A stretch of 64,000 nucleotides of DNA. Source: Gemmatimonadaceae bacterium (GTDB lineage: Bacteria > Gemmatimonadota > Gemmatimonadetes > Gemmatimonadales > Gemmatimonadaceae). The stretch's first letter is position 1, and the number at the start of each line of letters is the position of its first letter. Below the pieces are notes generated by a model. It was given only the letters and a program-made list of their open reading frames with translations, was not told where the DNA came from and searched no databases. Location of the stretch: positions 56,494-120,493 of the forward strand of contig JACVCD010000015.1 in the NCBI GenBank assembly GCA_016742275.1, written 5' to 3'. This document shows positions 23,680 to 32,986 of the stretch, in pieces. Position numbers and translations under genes: made by a program.

Positions 23680-24609
23680 TCAGCGACGGAACGATTCCTT
23701 CACAATGTTGCCGGCCATGAAGGCGATATTGGCGGGACGCTCTGCAAGACGACGCATGAGGTACGGGTACCACTGGCTGCCGAACGGCACGTACACACGC
23801 ATACGGTAGCCTTCGCGCACAACCTGCTCCTGCAAATCACGACGCACGCCGTAGAGCATCTGGAATTCGAAGCGATCGGGGCCGATGCCCTTCTCCTTCG
23901 CAAACCGCTTGGCTTCGGCAATGATCTTTTCGTCGTGCGTCGCAATGCCCGGATAACGACCGTGCTCCATCAGGCGATGCATGGCCGCGACGTAGTTGCG
24001 ATCCACATCGGCCTTGTCGGGGAACGCCACCTCGGGCGGCTCGAGATAGGCGCCCTTGCAGATGCGCACACGGCACTGCAGGCGATTGGCACGATCCACA
24101 TCATCGAGCGTGCGACGCAGCGCCGACTGCAGCACCACACCCACGTTGTTCTCGTGATCCGGGAACAACTCCTTCTCGAATGTGTCGAGCGTACGGTCCG
24201 TGTACGCGCTCGATTCCATGTCGAGACGCACAAAGCTGTCGTACTGCTTGGCACGCGCGATCACTTCGCGCACGACCTCGACACCGAGCGCATCGGAAAT
24301 GTCCTGCCCCATGGCCGTCAGCTTGACGGACACATTGGCATCGAGCTTCCGCTTGGCGATCCCATCGAGCAGTTCGAGATACTGTCGACCGGTATCGCGC
24401 GCCTCCGCTTCGTTGGTCACGCTCTCACCGAGCAGATCCAACGAGGCGGAAATGCCCTTGGCGTTGAGTTCCGCCACAGCGTCCATGGCGGTATGAATCG
24501 TTTCGCCCGCGACGAAACGCGCGGCCATCTTGCGCGCAAAGCGGACGTTCTTGATCAGGTTGAAAATGCGCTGCTGGCGCGAGAAGTAGAGCAGTGAGGT
24601 TCGAAGCAT
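23680..24609 (-). CDS. Proline dehydrogenase (monofunctional PRODH)
   Basis: This 309-residue FAD enzyme oxidises proline to pyrroline-5-carboxylate. The TIM barrel shows SLDLLGESVTNEAEA, VSVKLTAMGQDISDALG, RLDMESSAYTDRTLDTF, RVRICKGAYLEP, and the C-terminal FEFQMLYGVRRDLQ and YVPFGSQWYPYLMRRLAERPAN. The last contains the Tyr/Arg-Arg substrate-binding pattern of PutA. The length fits the monofunctional form; no P5C dehydrogenase is adjacent. It is nine bases downstream of the M14 peptidase gene. Confidence 0.93.
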   Translation of the reverse strand: MLRTSLLYFSRQQRIFNLIKNVRFARKMAARFVAGETIHTAMDAVAELNAKGISASLDLLGESVTNEAEARDTGRQYLELLDGIAKRKLDANVSVKLTAMGQDISDALGVEVVREVIARAKQYDSFVRLDMESSAYTDRTLDTFEKELFPDHENNVGVVLQSALRRTLDDVDRANRLQCRVRICKGAYLEPPEVAFPDKADVDRNYVAAMHRLMEHGRYPGIATHDEKIIAEAKRFAKEKGIGPDRFEFQMLYGVRRDLQEQVVREGYRMRVYVPFGSQWYPYLMRRLAERPANIAFMAGNIVKESFRR

Positions 24610-24618
24610 GTCCCAAAA

Positions 24619-26301
24619 CTAACGCAGGGGGGCCGTCAGTCGCGCTACCGGGGCCTCTCGTCCCTTGCCCAGTGCGGAATCGAAGTGGTTCCAGGTGAGC
24701 AACCCATCGTCGCTCTGGGGCTCGAGCAGGAGCACCGCCAGGAGGTCGAGGGAGCTCCCGAGAGGGACATGGAAGGTCCCTGCCGGGAGACTGCGGCTGC
24801 GATCCGCCCAGCGCCCATTCACGGTTGCCTCGCGGTGCCCCTGGAACGGACGCATGGCGAAGGCCACCGAATCGACCTCGAACACCTGCAGGGACGCCGT
24901 GATCGGGGCCGAAATGGTCTCCACCCGGACACCGTGTGTTCGGAGGAGTTCTGCAGCCTTGGTCCATTCCGCCGGGAACACATAGCCATACGGCGCTGGC
25001 GTTGTGGACATGGCCGGCTCGAAGCGGTCCACTACTGGCATTTGCTGCTCCGCGTAGACGCCGGTCCGGCGAACACCGTGAGGGACACCGGGTTCCGTCT
25101 GCACGGTGGTATCGGCCAGGCGATCGAGCTTCTCCACGATCACCCCCATGGTCGTGGGGTGTGACTGGAAGCGGGCCCGAATGGCGACGCTGGCGCGGCT
25201 GTTGTTGCCAAGGGTAGTGGCCCGAATACCCCGACGCACGCGTGAACGTATGGCCTCGGGCTGCTCAGCAACGTACGACAGGATCTCCTGCACAAACGCT
25301 CGCGTGCTGGCGACCCGTCGCGACAGTGGATCGTGCGAGTACGCTTCACTCAGAATGCTGATGCCACCGCGCAGGCCAAAGTAATTGGTGCCAAAGCGCT
25401 GCTTGTGCTCGTAGGTCCACCAGCCCGACTTCGTCGCCGCGGTCAGTCCGTCACGCCCCTCCTCCCCGGTGAAATTGCCGTATGGGAAGACGGCAAAATC
25501 ATGACGCGCCTTCATACGACGACGGATCTCGGGCAACAACGTGTCGATCGTGAATGGCGCGAGCGGTGAAGCCGGATGCAGCGACTGTGAGTAGGTCAGC
25601 GCGTAGCCGTGATAGCTGCCGTTCGTGGTGTGCAGATCCATGAAGAGATCGGGTTGCCACGCCGTGAACGCGGCCAGCGCCCCACGCGACTCAGGCGCTT
25701 CGGCCTTGATGTAGTCGCGATTCAAGTCGAGCCCCATACCATTCGGGCGTTCCCCGATCAGCTCGGGGCCATTCTGCGAGCCGCGATTGCGTGCCTGCGG
25801 TGCGAGCTTCTCGTTGCCATCGCTGTTGTAGATGGGAACGACAACCACGACCAGCGAATCGAGCACATTGGGGCGCCGACCCAGCGACCAGTCGCGGAGC
25901 AACGCGAGCACCGCTTCCTTTCCTTCCACTTCGCCAGCGTGGATGTTGGCCTGCACATACACGATGGGTCGATTGAGTGCGCGCGCCGCCTCAGGACTTG
26001 CCACCTGTGGCCGCGAAGCGATGACCAGCGGAACCTTGCGTCCTTCTGTCGATGTCGCGAGATCCGTGATCGTGATCGGAGCACCCATCGCCTTCAGCGA
26101 ATCAATGAAGGCCAGCACTTCGGCGTGCGAAGTCGTTTCGCGATAGTTGGTGCGTTCGGCGCGCGTGCTCGGGAGCGGCAGGCCACTTTGACCACGTGGT
26201 ACACCTTCCGCCACACCATTGCCTTCCCCTACACGGCCAGCAGACCCTCCGACCGCGCATGCAGCACTGAGCAATACGAGTGAGCCCAATGCCCACTTCA
26301 T
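24619..26301 (-). CDS. M14-family zinc carboxypeptidase, predicted lipoprotein
   Basis: From ATG 26301 the product is 560 residues, with a lipobox (LGSLVLLSAAC) and an M14 peptidase domain. Zinc ligands are visible as the HxxE motif in QANIHAGEVEGKE and the later His in FMDLHTTNGSYH, with the substrate Asn-Arg in GLDLNRDYIK. The C-terminal third is of unknown fold. It overlaps the DinB-family gene by four bases. It probably degrades peptides in the envelope and could feed proline to the neighbouring dehydrogenase, which is an inference. Confidence 0.88.
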   Translation of the reverse strand: MKWALGSLVLLSAACAVGGSAGRVGEGNGVAEGVPRGQSGLPLPSTRAERTNYRETTSHAEVLAFIDSLKAMGAPITITDLATSTEGRKVPLVIASRPQVASPEAARALNRPIVYVQANIHAGEVEGKEAVLALLRDWSLGRRPNVLDSLVVVVVPIYNSDGNEKLAPQARNRGSQNGPELIGERPNGMGLDLNRDYIKAEAPESRGALAAFTAWQPDLFMDLHTTNGSYHGYALTYSQSLHPASPLAPFTIDTLLPEIRRRMKARHDFAVFPYGNFTGEEGRDGLTAATKSGWWTYEHKQRFGTNYFGLRGGISILSEAYSHDPLSRRVASTRAFVQEILSYVAEQPEAIRSRVRRGIRATTLGNNSRASVAIRARFQSHPTTMGVIVEKLDRLADTTVQTEPGVPHGVRRTGVYAEQQMPVVDRFEPAMSTTPAPYGYVFPAEWTKAAELLRTHGVRVETISAPITASLQVFEVDSVAFAMRPFQGHREATVNGRWADRSRSLPAGTFHVPLGSSLDLLAVLLLEPQSDDGLLTWNHFDSALGKGREAPVARLTAPLR

Positions 26302-26843
26302 GACGACAGCGCTGCCAGCGTAGTGGAGATCTGCAGCAAATGACGCCGCTGATGCTCTGCGATGAACAACGCCCACTGATATCCATTGAGCGGGCCGAAC
26401 ACCTGATGCGGAAACGTGTGTTCTCCGATGGCACGACCGGATGCTTCCATCAGCGTCGCAATGAGTCGCTGCCGAGCCGTAGCCTGCCGTTCCGTGGCCT
26501 GCGCAAAGTCCGCCGTCGCGGAAGGCACCACCATGTCGGGCGCTTCGATCCGTAGCGCAGGATTCCACATCTGAAAGCGAGTGATGGTCGGTCCGATTGG
26601 ATCAGTGTTCGCTTCCTGCACATCACCTGACATCTTGATGAGCTTCGAAACCACGCGGCCTGAGCCGTCTTCGACGATGGCCAGGTGATCGACGATCTGG
26701 GCCACCGACCATGCGCCTGGCGAGGGTTGTGCGTTCACGAGATGCGCGGGCACACTGGCGAGAGCCGCCGACATTTCGTCTTGCGCGTCGGCCAGTGCAC
26801 CAATCACTTCCGCAATGCGGGGATGAAGGGCCGCAGTCGTCAT
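26298..26843 (-). CDS. DinB-family four-helix-bundle protein
   Basis: This 181-residue protein matches the DinB/YfiT-like metal-dependent bundle: WSVAQIVDHLAIVEDG early, and EHQRRHLLQI near the C-terminus, supplying the usual three-His metal site. Members are thiol transferases or unknown. It lies 17 bp after fadJ and overlaps the M14 peptidase start. The substrate cannot be told from sequence. Confidence 0.8.
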   Translation of the reverse strand: MTTAALHPRIAEVIGALADAQDEMSAALASVPAHLVNAQPSPGAWSVAQIVDHLAIVEDGSGRVVSKLIKMSGDVQEANTDPIGPTITRFQMWNPALRIEAPDMVVPSATADFAQATERQATARQRLIATLMEASGRAIGEHTFPHQVFGPLNGYQWALFIAEHQRRHLLQISTTLAALSS

Positions 26844-26860
26844 GGAGATGTTGGAGTAGG

Positions 26861-29038
26861 TCAGGGATGAAAACGTCGTCCACTCGACGCCATTTCACGC
26901 AGCAGCGCCGCTGCTTCGAAGCGTCCGGGGAATCGTGATTCGAGAGCATCGAGCTGCGCCACGACATTTGCGGCGCCCAACGTATCGAGATAGCGGAAGG
27001 GTCCGCCGAGGAACGGCGGGAACCCGATGCCGAACACGGCACCGATATCACCATCGCGCGGCGAGCGAATAACATCGTGCTGCAGACACCGCACCGCTTC
27101 GTTGAGGAGCGGAAGAACCGTTCGCGTCTGCATCTCTTCCACAGTAAAGACACGCCGCGTGGGACCTGAGGGCGTGAGAGCGTAGACTGCATCATCCACG
27201 CCTTCGCGCTTGCCATCGCTGTCGTACCGATAGAAGCCCTGGCGCGCCTTGCGCCCCAGGCGACCACTCGCAATAACTGCCGTGAGCGTGGCGGATGGAT
27301 GCATGCGCTCACCGAAGGCCGCGGCCATGATCGGTCCGGACTTCCCTGCGATATCGAGGCCCACTTCGTCCAGCAATGTCATGGGGCCCACAGGGAAGCC
27401 AAAGCTGACAAGAGCGCGGTCCAGTTCATCGATGCGCGCACCATCGTCAACCAGACGACCGGCTTCGTTGAGATACGGTGCGAGAATGCGATTGACGTAG
27501 AACCCGGCACCATCATTCACCACGATGACAGTCTTGCCGAGCTGTTTGCCGTACGCCACCACCGTCGCCACGGTGTCGCCGCTCGTTTCCGGCGTCACGA
27601 TGACTTCGAGCAGCGGCATCTTGTGCACGGGCGAGAAGAAATGCATGCCGATGACCTGCTCCGGCTTTGCACTCCCGCGCGCGATATCACGAATGGGGAT
27701 GGTGCTGGTGTTGGAGGCAAAGATCGCCTGAGGTGCTGCCGTCTCCACTTCGCGAAGCACCGCGTGCTTGACCGCAAGATCCTCGAACACCGCCTCGATC
27801 ACGAGATCGACATCCGCAAAACCGCGATAGTCCACGGCAGGACCGAGTGCGGACATCATGTCATCCATCTGCACACGGGTGATCTGCTTCTTCCGCTGAC
27901 GCTCGCGTACGACGTCTCGCACCGCTCGCACACCGGCACCGACGCGTTCGAGTGATGCGTCCTTGAACCGGACCAGCGTGCCTTTCTGTACTGCGACACT
28001 GGCGATACCGGCGCCCATGAAGCCGGCACCAAGTACGGCCAGCTTGCGCACCGGTCGCGCCGCTCCCGTATGCCCTTCTGGCACACCGGTATCCTTCTTG
28101 AGCGCATTGGTCGCGAAAAAGATGGATACCAGTTGCCGGCATTCCGGCGTAACGACCAGCGCACCGAACTGTTTTGCTTCCTCCGCAAGACCGGCCGCCA
28201 TACCGTCGGCGTATCCGCGCTGAATGACATCGAGCGCAGCCAGTGGTGCCGGATAACGACCCTTGGTGCGCGACATGACCGACTCGCGCGCCTTGCGGAA
28301 AACCAGTGATCGACCGAGCGGATTGTCTTCAAGCAGCAATTGCATGGCCGCGTGCTTGCGCGGTCGAACGGGCAGCGGCGCGCCCGACGCCAGGTCGTGC
28401 ACGCGTCGCGTGGCCACGGCGCGCAGGATGGCCGGATGTACGAGTTCGTGCACCAATCCCATCTGCCACGCCTTTCGCGCGCGCACCGTGCGACCGGTAA
28501 GAATCAGATCGAGTGCCGACTGCAATCCGATCGTGCGCGGCAGGCGCTGTGTGCCACCGGCTCCGGGGATGAGGCCAAGCTGCACCTCAGGAAGCGCCAG
28601 CACCGTCTTGTCATGTTCGGTGGCGATGCGATGACGACATGCCAACGCCACCTCGAGTCCGCCACCCAGTGCCGCGCCATGAATGGCAGCGACGATGGGC
28701 TTGGGAAACATCGACAATCGATCGAGCAGCATCTGACCGCCATGCGACAGTGCCTGCGCATCGGCTGCCGTATGGATGTTCTGCAGTTCGTCGATGTCGG
28801 CGCCGGCAATCCAGGTATCGGGCTTGTCGCTGAGCAGCACGGCGCCGACAAGCGTGCTGTCGTGTTCGATCAGATCGAAGCACCGCGCAAACACGGGTCC
28901 AACACGGCTATTGAGCGTATTGACCGGCGATCCCGGCTGATCGTAGTGCAGAAACGCGACACCACCATCCGCCATGAGACGAAGTCCGGTGGCCGCATCT
29001 TCAAACAGGACTCGCGCCGTGGTCGAGGTCTCACTCAT
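26861..29038 (-). CDS. fadJ: Multifunctional enoyl-CoA hydratase/3-hydroxyacyl-CoA dehydrogenase
   Basis: This 725-residue fusion performs two steps of fatty-acid beta-oxidation. The N-terminal crotonase domain has GGGLEVALACRHR and LALPEVQLGLIPGAGGTQR, with both catalytic Glu positions. The C-terminal dehydrogenase has LGAGFMGAGIASV (NAD site), GMHFFSPVHKMPLLEV (catalytic His) and FPVGPMTLLDEVGLD. ATG 29038, overlapping the fadI stop (ATGA), is preferred to upstream starts. It acts with the thiolase encoded directly before it. Confidence 0.94.
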   Translation of the reverse strand: MSETSTTARVLFEDAATGLRLMADGGVAFLHYDQPGSPVNTLNSRVGPVFARCFDLIEHDSTLVGAVLLSDKPDTWIAGADIDELQNIHTAADAQALSHGGQMLLDRLSMFPKPIVAAIHGAALGGGLEVALACRHRIATEHDKTVLALPEVQLGLIPGAGGTQRLPRTIGLQSALDLILTGRTVRARKAWQMGLVHELVHPAILRAVATRRVHDLASGAPLPVRPRKHAAMQLLLEDNPLGRSLVFRKARESVMSRTKGRYPAPLAALDVIQRGYADGMAAGLAEEAKQFGALVVTPECRQLVSIFFATNALKKDTGVPEGHTGAARPVRKLAVLGAGFMGAGIASVAVQKGTLVRFKDASLERVGAGVRAVRDVVRERQRKKQITRVQMDDMMSALGPAVDYRGFADVDLVIEAVFEDLAVKHAVLREVETAAPQAIFASNTSTIPIRDIARGSAKPEQVIGMHFFSPVHKMPLLEVIVTPETSGDTVATVVAYGKQLGKTVIVVNDGAGFYVNRILAPYLNEAGRLVDDGARIDELDRALVSFGFPVGPMTLLDEVGLDIAGKSGPIMAAAFGERMHPSATLTAVIASGRLGRKARQGFYRYDSDGKREGVDDAVYALTPSGPTRRVFTVEEMQTRTVLPLLNEAVRCLQHDVIRSPRDGDIGAVFGIGFPPFLGGPFRYLDTLGAANVVAQLDALESRFPGRFEAAALLREMASSGRRFHP

Positions 29039-30345
29039 GCGCGCTCCAGCACCATGGCATGTCCCATCCCGCCAGCCGCACATACGGTCAACAAACCAAA
29101 CTGCGCGTTTCGGCGTGCGAGTTCATTGGCAAGCGTGGTCACGATGCGTGCGCCGGTGGCACCGAAAGGATGACCGATGGACAGCGAGCCACCCAGCACG
29201 TTGAGACGCTCCGGATCGATTTCACCAACCGGCTCACTGAACCCTGCGCGCGCCGCCCAACTGCGTGAAGCCAGCCCCTGAATGTTGCTCAGTACCTGCG
29301 CCGCAAACGCTTCGTGCATGTCCACCAGATCGATATCGCGCAGTGAAAGGCCGGCACGCTTGAGAGCCACAGGCGCTGCCAGTACGGGTGCCTGCAGCAA
29401 CTGTTCGGCGGGATCCACTGCGGCATACGCGTAAGAACGGATGTACGCGATGGGCTGAATACCGAGTGCACGCGCCTTGGCTTCGCTCATAAGCAGGACG
29501 GCCGCCGCGCCATCGGTCAGCGGCGACGCATTGCCTGCAGTCACCGTGCCGTATGTCTTATCGAATACGGGCTTGAGTGCTGCGAGTCGCTCGTATGTGC
29601 TATCGCGACGCACCAGATTGTCCGACGCCAGCATGGTGTCGAACTTGGGGGGCACGGCCACGGGAGCGATTTCGGCAGCCAATCGTCCGTCGTCGAAACC
29701 GGCAGCGGCGCGCTGATGCGAACGCAGCGCAAATTGGTCCTGCGCTTCGCGTGAGATGCCATTGAGCTTGGCCATCTTGTCGGCGCTCTGCCCCATCGTT
29801 TCGCCCGTGCTTGGTTCGGCGATCGCTGGCGTGATGGGTACCAGATCACGCGGTCGCAACCGGGCCAGCGTTGCCACACGCTCCGACATCGAACGCGCCT
29901 TTGACGCCGCGATCAGCACATCGCTCATTCCACGTGAATGCAGAATGGGAACTTGCGACAGCGATTCGGCTCCACCGGCGATGGCGATATCGGCGTGCCC
30001 GAGACCGATCTGATCGGCGGCATCGGTGATGGCCTGATTGGCTGATGCACAGGCCCGCGCCACCGTGTACGCCTGCAGGGTCCGCGGGAAGTGCGGCAGC
30101 AGCGCCACCTCGCGCGCGATATTCGGTGCGATGACATTGTGCACCACCGTACCGAACACCAGCAACTCGACAAGCGCTCCGTCGAGGCCGGTGCGTTGCA
30201 TCAACTCGGCGACCGCCAGTCGGCCAAGTTCGATAGCGGTGTAGCCCTGCAGTTGCGTGCCGGAGCGCGCAAAGGGCGTGCGCACGCCAGCCACGAGGGC
30301 GACGCGTCGATCGGAACCATAGGGAGACCCAGAGGGGAACGACAT
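29035..30345 (-). CDS. fadI: Acetyl-CoA acyltransferase (thiolase, FadI type)
   Basis: This 436-residue thiolase completes beta-oxidation. Catalytic residues sit in VARACASANQAI (nucleophile Cys), DMHEAFAAQVL (His) and VCAAGGMGHAMVL (second Cys), with GHPFGATGARI the conserved glycine loop. The length and insertion pattern match FadI rather than FadA. It opens the seven-gene minus-strand run and is divergent from glpD. Confidence 0.94.
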   Translation of the reverse strand: MSFPSGSPYGSDRRVALVAGVRTPFARSGTQLQGYTAIELGRLAVAELMQRTGLDGALVELLVFGTVVHNVIAPNIAREVALLPHFPRTLQAYTVARACASANQAITDAADQIGLGHADIAIAGGAESLSQVPILHSRGMSDVLIAASKARSMSERVATLARLRPRDLVPITPAIAEPSTGETMGQSADKMAKLNGISREAQDQFALRSHQRAAAGFDDGRLAAEIAPVAVPPKFDTMLASDNLVRRDSTYERLAALKPVFDKTYGTVTAGNASPLTDGAAAVLLMSEAKARALGIQPIAYIRSYAYAAVDPAEQLLQAPVLAAPVALKRAGLSLRDIDLVDMHEAFAAQVLSNIQGLASRSWAARAGFSEPVGEIDPERLNVLGGSLSIGHPFGATGARIVTTLANELARRNAQFGLLTVCAAGGMGHAMVLERA

Positions 30346-30503
30346 CCGTCGAACTTACCCTGTGCGACCAGTCGCGGGCAGAGCGGATGGACGGAATGGC
30401 GGGGTCCGGGTCACCGACAGAAGAGATCGTGCCATCCCGACTCCGGGTGAATCCGCGTCATTTCAGGCTGGCGCGGCCGCGCGACCGGGGGCAATGTGCG
30501 AGT

Positions 30504-32195
30504 ATGCCAATCGTGGAGTGGACTCGCCGCGAAACCCTGCATCGCCTGGGGTCCGAGTCGTTCGACCTCCTCATCATCGGCGGAGGCATCACCGGCGCGG
30601 GGCTGGCCCGCGAGGCAGCACTCGCCGGGCTTCATACGGCACTCGTGGAGCGCGATGATTTCGCCAGCGGCACATCGAGTCGCTCATCGCGACTGGTGCA
30701 TGGCGGTGTGCGCTATCTCGAACATGGTCATGTTGGCCTCGTATTCGAGTCGAGCCAGGAACGACGACGTCTTCTGCAGCTGGCGCCACATCTGGTGCGA
30801 CCATTGGCGTTCACCTGGCCGGTCTATGCCGGTGCCCGCGTTCCGCGATGGAAGCTGCGCGCAGGACTCGCCATGTACGACGCGCTGGCGCTCTTTCGCA
30901 ATGTAGGTCGGCATCAGGGGCTCTCGCGTGACGCCGTACTCGCGGCAGAACCAGCACTGGCGCGGAAAGGACTAACTGGTGGTGCACGCTACTGGGATGC
31001 GGCCACCGATGATTCACGGCTTACTCTGGCCACGGTGCTGGCGGCTGTCGAACATGGCGCGGCAATCGCCAATCATGCGGCCGTGGTCGGAGGCATTTAC
31101 GACGGCAGTCGCCTGATCGGTGCTTCGGTGCGCGATCAACTACGGCCTGAATCGGACGCCATCGAAATACGCGCACGGGTTGTGGTGAATGCCACCGGCC
31201 CCTGGAGCGATATTACGTCCGCACTCACTGCCGCTGCCGGTACATCGCCTGGCGAGACGCATGCGGAGGGAACGCATGTGCGTGGATCTGCCGGCGCTCA
31301 CATCAGCGTGCCACGCAATCGAGTAGGGAATCGTGAGGCCATCACGCTCGTTTCACCGCTCGATGGTCGCGTGATGTTCGTGTTGCCATCGGGTACGCAG
31401 ACCATTATCGGCACCACCGAGCATCCGGCAGCACGTGGTCCCGACGAAATTCGTGCCACACGTCACGACGTCCAGTACCTCATCGACTCAGTGAACCAAT
31501 GCCTTCCGGCAGCGGAGCTGACCCGTGACGATGTGATTGCCGCCTGGAGTGGCATTCGCCCACTGGCGGCGGTGCGCGCCGGATCTTCCAGCGCCAACAG
31601 CGCGTCGCGCGAACATGCCATTGAACAGCAGTCCAATGGATTGCTCAGTGTCACCGGCGGCAAGCTCACGACATATCGGGCGATGGCCGCCGACATTCTG
31701 ACACATGTCGTGCGCGCACTGGGTACGAACCGACCGTCCGGCAATCACGCCGGTCGTGCCCTCGACAGCACGCGCACACCGCTGCCTGGCGGCGAGACGC
31801 TGGTATTCGACGACGTCATACAGGATGCAGTACGCGCCATCGGGGATCAGGCAATTGGCGTGCGCCTCGCCTCGGCCTACGGTACACACTGGATGGCCGT
31901 GTGGCAGCGCGCCGTTTCTGATGGGGCACTCGCTGTGCGAATCAGCCCAACCCTACCCTATGTGCGCGCAGAGGTTGTCTATGCCGTGGAGCGGCACATG
32001 GCCTGCACGATTGCCGATGTCCTCGTGCGACGTACCCATCTCGCCTTCGAGACACGGGACCATGGCGTGAGTGTCGCCGGAGACGTCGCCCGCATCATGC
32101 AGCCCCTGCTTGGCTGGAGCGACGCGGAGCGCGAAATGCAGATCGCGCAGTACGGGGCTCAAGTCCGCCGACTGTTCTCAATCGACGACGACTGA
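30504..32195 (+). CDS. glpD: FAD-dependent glycerol-3-phosphate dehydrogenase
   Basis: This 563-residue flavoenzyme oxidises glycerol 3-phosphate to DHAP at the membrane. It has the dinucleotide motif DLLIIGGGITGAGLAREAAL, the family box SGTSSRSSRLVHGGVRYLEHG, the substrate region ITLVSPLDGRVMFVLP and the terminal GGKLTTYRAMA. The ATG at 30504 places the FAD motif near residue 22, as in homologues; the frame is open upstream without homology. The enzyme links lipid breakdown with the adjacent beta-oxidation genes. Confidence 0.93.
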   Translation: MPIVEWTRRETLHRLGSESFDLLIIGGGITGAGLAREAALAGLHTALVERDDFASGTSSRSSRLVHGGVRYLEHGHVGLVFESSQERRRLLQLAPHLVRPLAFTWPVYAGARVPRWKLRAGLAMYDALALFRNVGRHQGLSRDAVLAAEPALARKGLTGGARYWDAATDDSRLTLATVLAAVEHGAAIANHAAVVGGIYDGSRLIGASVRDQLRPESDAIEIRARVVVNATGPWSDITSALTAAAGTSPGETHAEGTHVRGSAGAHISVPRNRVGNREAITLVSPLDGRVMFVLPSGTQTIIGTTEHPAARGPDEIRATRHDVQYLIDSVNQCLPAAELTRDDVIAAWSGIRPLAAVRAGSSSANSASREHAIEQQSNGLLSVTGGKLTTYRAMAADILTHVVRALGTNRPSGNHAGRALDSTRTPLPGGETLVFDDVIQDAVRAIGDQAIGVRLASAYGTHWMAVWQRAVSDGALAVRISPTLPYVRAEVVYAVERHMACTIADVLVRRTHLAFETRDHGVSVAGDVARIMQPLLGWSDAEREMQIAQYGAQVRRLFSIDDD

Positions 32196-32196
32196 A

Positions 32197-32227
32197 CCTG
32201 CGCGACGCTTGTAGAGCATCGCGCAGG
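32197..32227. terminator. Hairpin between convergent glpD and greA
   Basis: CCTGCGCGA (32197-32205) pairs perfectly with TCGCGCAGG (32219-32227) across a 13-nt loop, filling the 39-bp gap between the two stop codons. There is no strong U-tract on either strand. Confidence 0.6.
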
Positions 32228-32234
32228 GATCGAC

Positions 32235-32720
32235 TTACACCAGGTCTTCGGCGTTGCGATCGTGAATCGTGCGCAGTTCGACAATGGTCAGGCGGCGAAT
32301 GCGCGTGGGAAGCTTAAAGATCACCTGCTCACCCACCGCCTTGCCCTGGAGAGCACGCCCAATAGGTGAGGCCATCGTCACGTGGCCGTCCTGCAGCTCA
32401 CCGGCATCACCAAACACCAGCTCGTAAACTTCGGTGGCGTTGGTCTGCTCGTCGGACACCGTCACGCGCGAGCCAAGCCCGACCTTGTCTGACGGAATCT
32501 GCGTGATGTCGATATTGGCCAGCTTGGTGACACGCTGCGTGAGCTGCCCCAGACGCGCCTGCACGAACTGCTGCCGCTCGAGCGCCGCCTTGTACTCGCT
32601 GTTCTCCTTCAGGTCGCCGAGTTCGACGGCCTTACGGATTTCATTGGGTAGCGTGACGTTGAGCTCGAACTGGAGCTTTTCAACTTCACGCGCCATCTGG
32701 GCGATGAGTTCCTGAAACAT
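32235..32720 (-). CDS. greA: Transcription elongation factor GreA
   Basis: This 161-residue factor stimulates cleavage of backtracked RNA by RNA polymerase. The N-terminal coiled coil carries the acidic tip and signature LGDLKENSEYKAALERQ. The C-terminal FKBP-like domain shows GSRVTVSDEQ, ELVFGDAGELQDGHVTMASP, IGRALQGKAVGEQVIF. The ATG at 32720 gives the normal family length. Upstream lies a GC-rich terminator-like hairpin in the presumed leader. Confidence 0.93.
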   Translation of the reverse strand: MFQELIAQMAREVEKLQFELNVTLPNEIRKAVELGDLKENSEYKAALERQQFVQARLGQLTQRVTKLANIDITQIPSDKVGLGSRVTVSDEQTNATEVYELVFGDAGELQDGHVTMASPIGRALQGKAVGEQVIFKLPTRIRRLTIVELRTIHDRNAEDLV

Positions 32721-32741
32721 GCGCGAGCCAGCGGTATCCGG

Positions 32742-32778
32742 AAAAAGGAGAGCGCCCGGCCGTTGGCGGGCCGGGCGC
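32742..32778 (-). promoter_or_regulatory. Terminator-like hairpin in the greA leader
   Basis: On the minus strand GCGCCCGGCC pairs perfectly with GGCCGGGCGC (32752-32761 with 32769-32778, 7-nt loop). It is followed after five bases by a run of five T (32742-32746), 22 bp before the greA ATG. A TATATT that could be a -10 element lies just upstream at about 32790. This resembles an attenuator or the source of a short leader RNA. Confidence 0.6.
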
Positions 32779-32871
32779 GTGACCTGAACAATATAACCCC
32801 CGTCGCATTCCACGGGGAGGCATCGGCTGGCCCCTCTGGGGACGCGTCAGGACACGGCCAATCATGTGCTC

Positions 32872-32912
32872 CTGGGAACAATGCAGCCGCTCGTGTGCAT
32901 TGTGTTTCCCAG
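32872..32912. repeat. 14-bp bulged inverted repeat upstream of the RsbQ-like gene
   Basis: CTGGGAACAATGCA (32872-32885) pairs with TGCATTGTGTTTCCCAG (32896-32912), with a 3-nt bulge and a 10-nt loop. It lies in the 266-bp divergent region between greA and the hydrolase. A T-run at 32934 is too distant for a simple terminator; an operator or 5'-leader structure is possible. Confidence 0.45.
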
Positions 32913-32986
32913 TGACTCGAACGTACACTTTTTGGACAGTTCACTCTTTGTGCGGGGACGTGACCCCTTCCAACCGGAGTCATACA

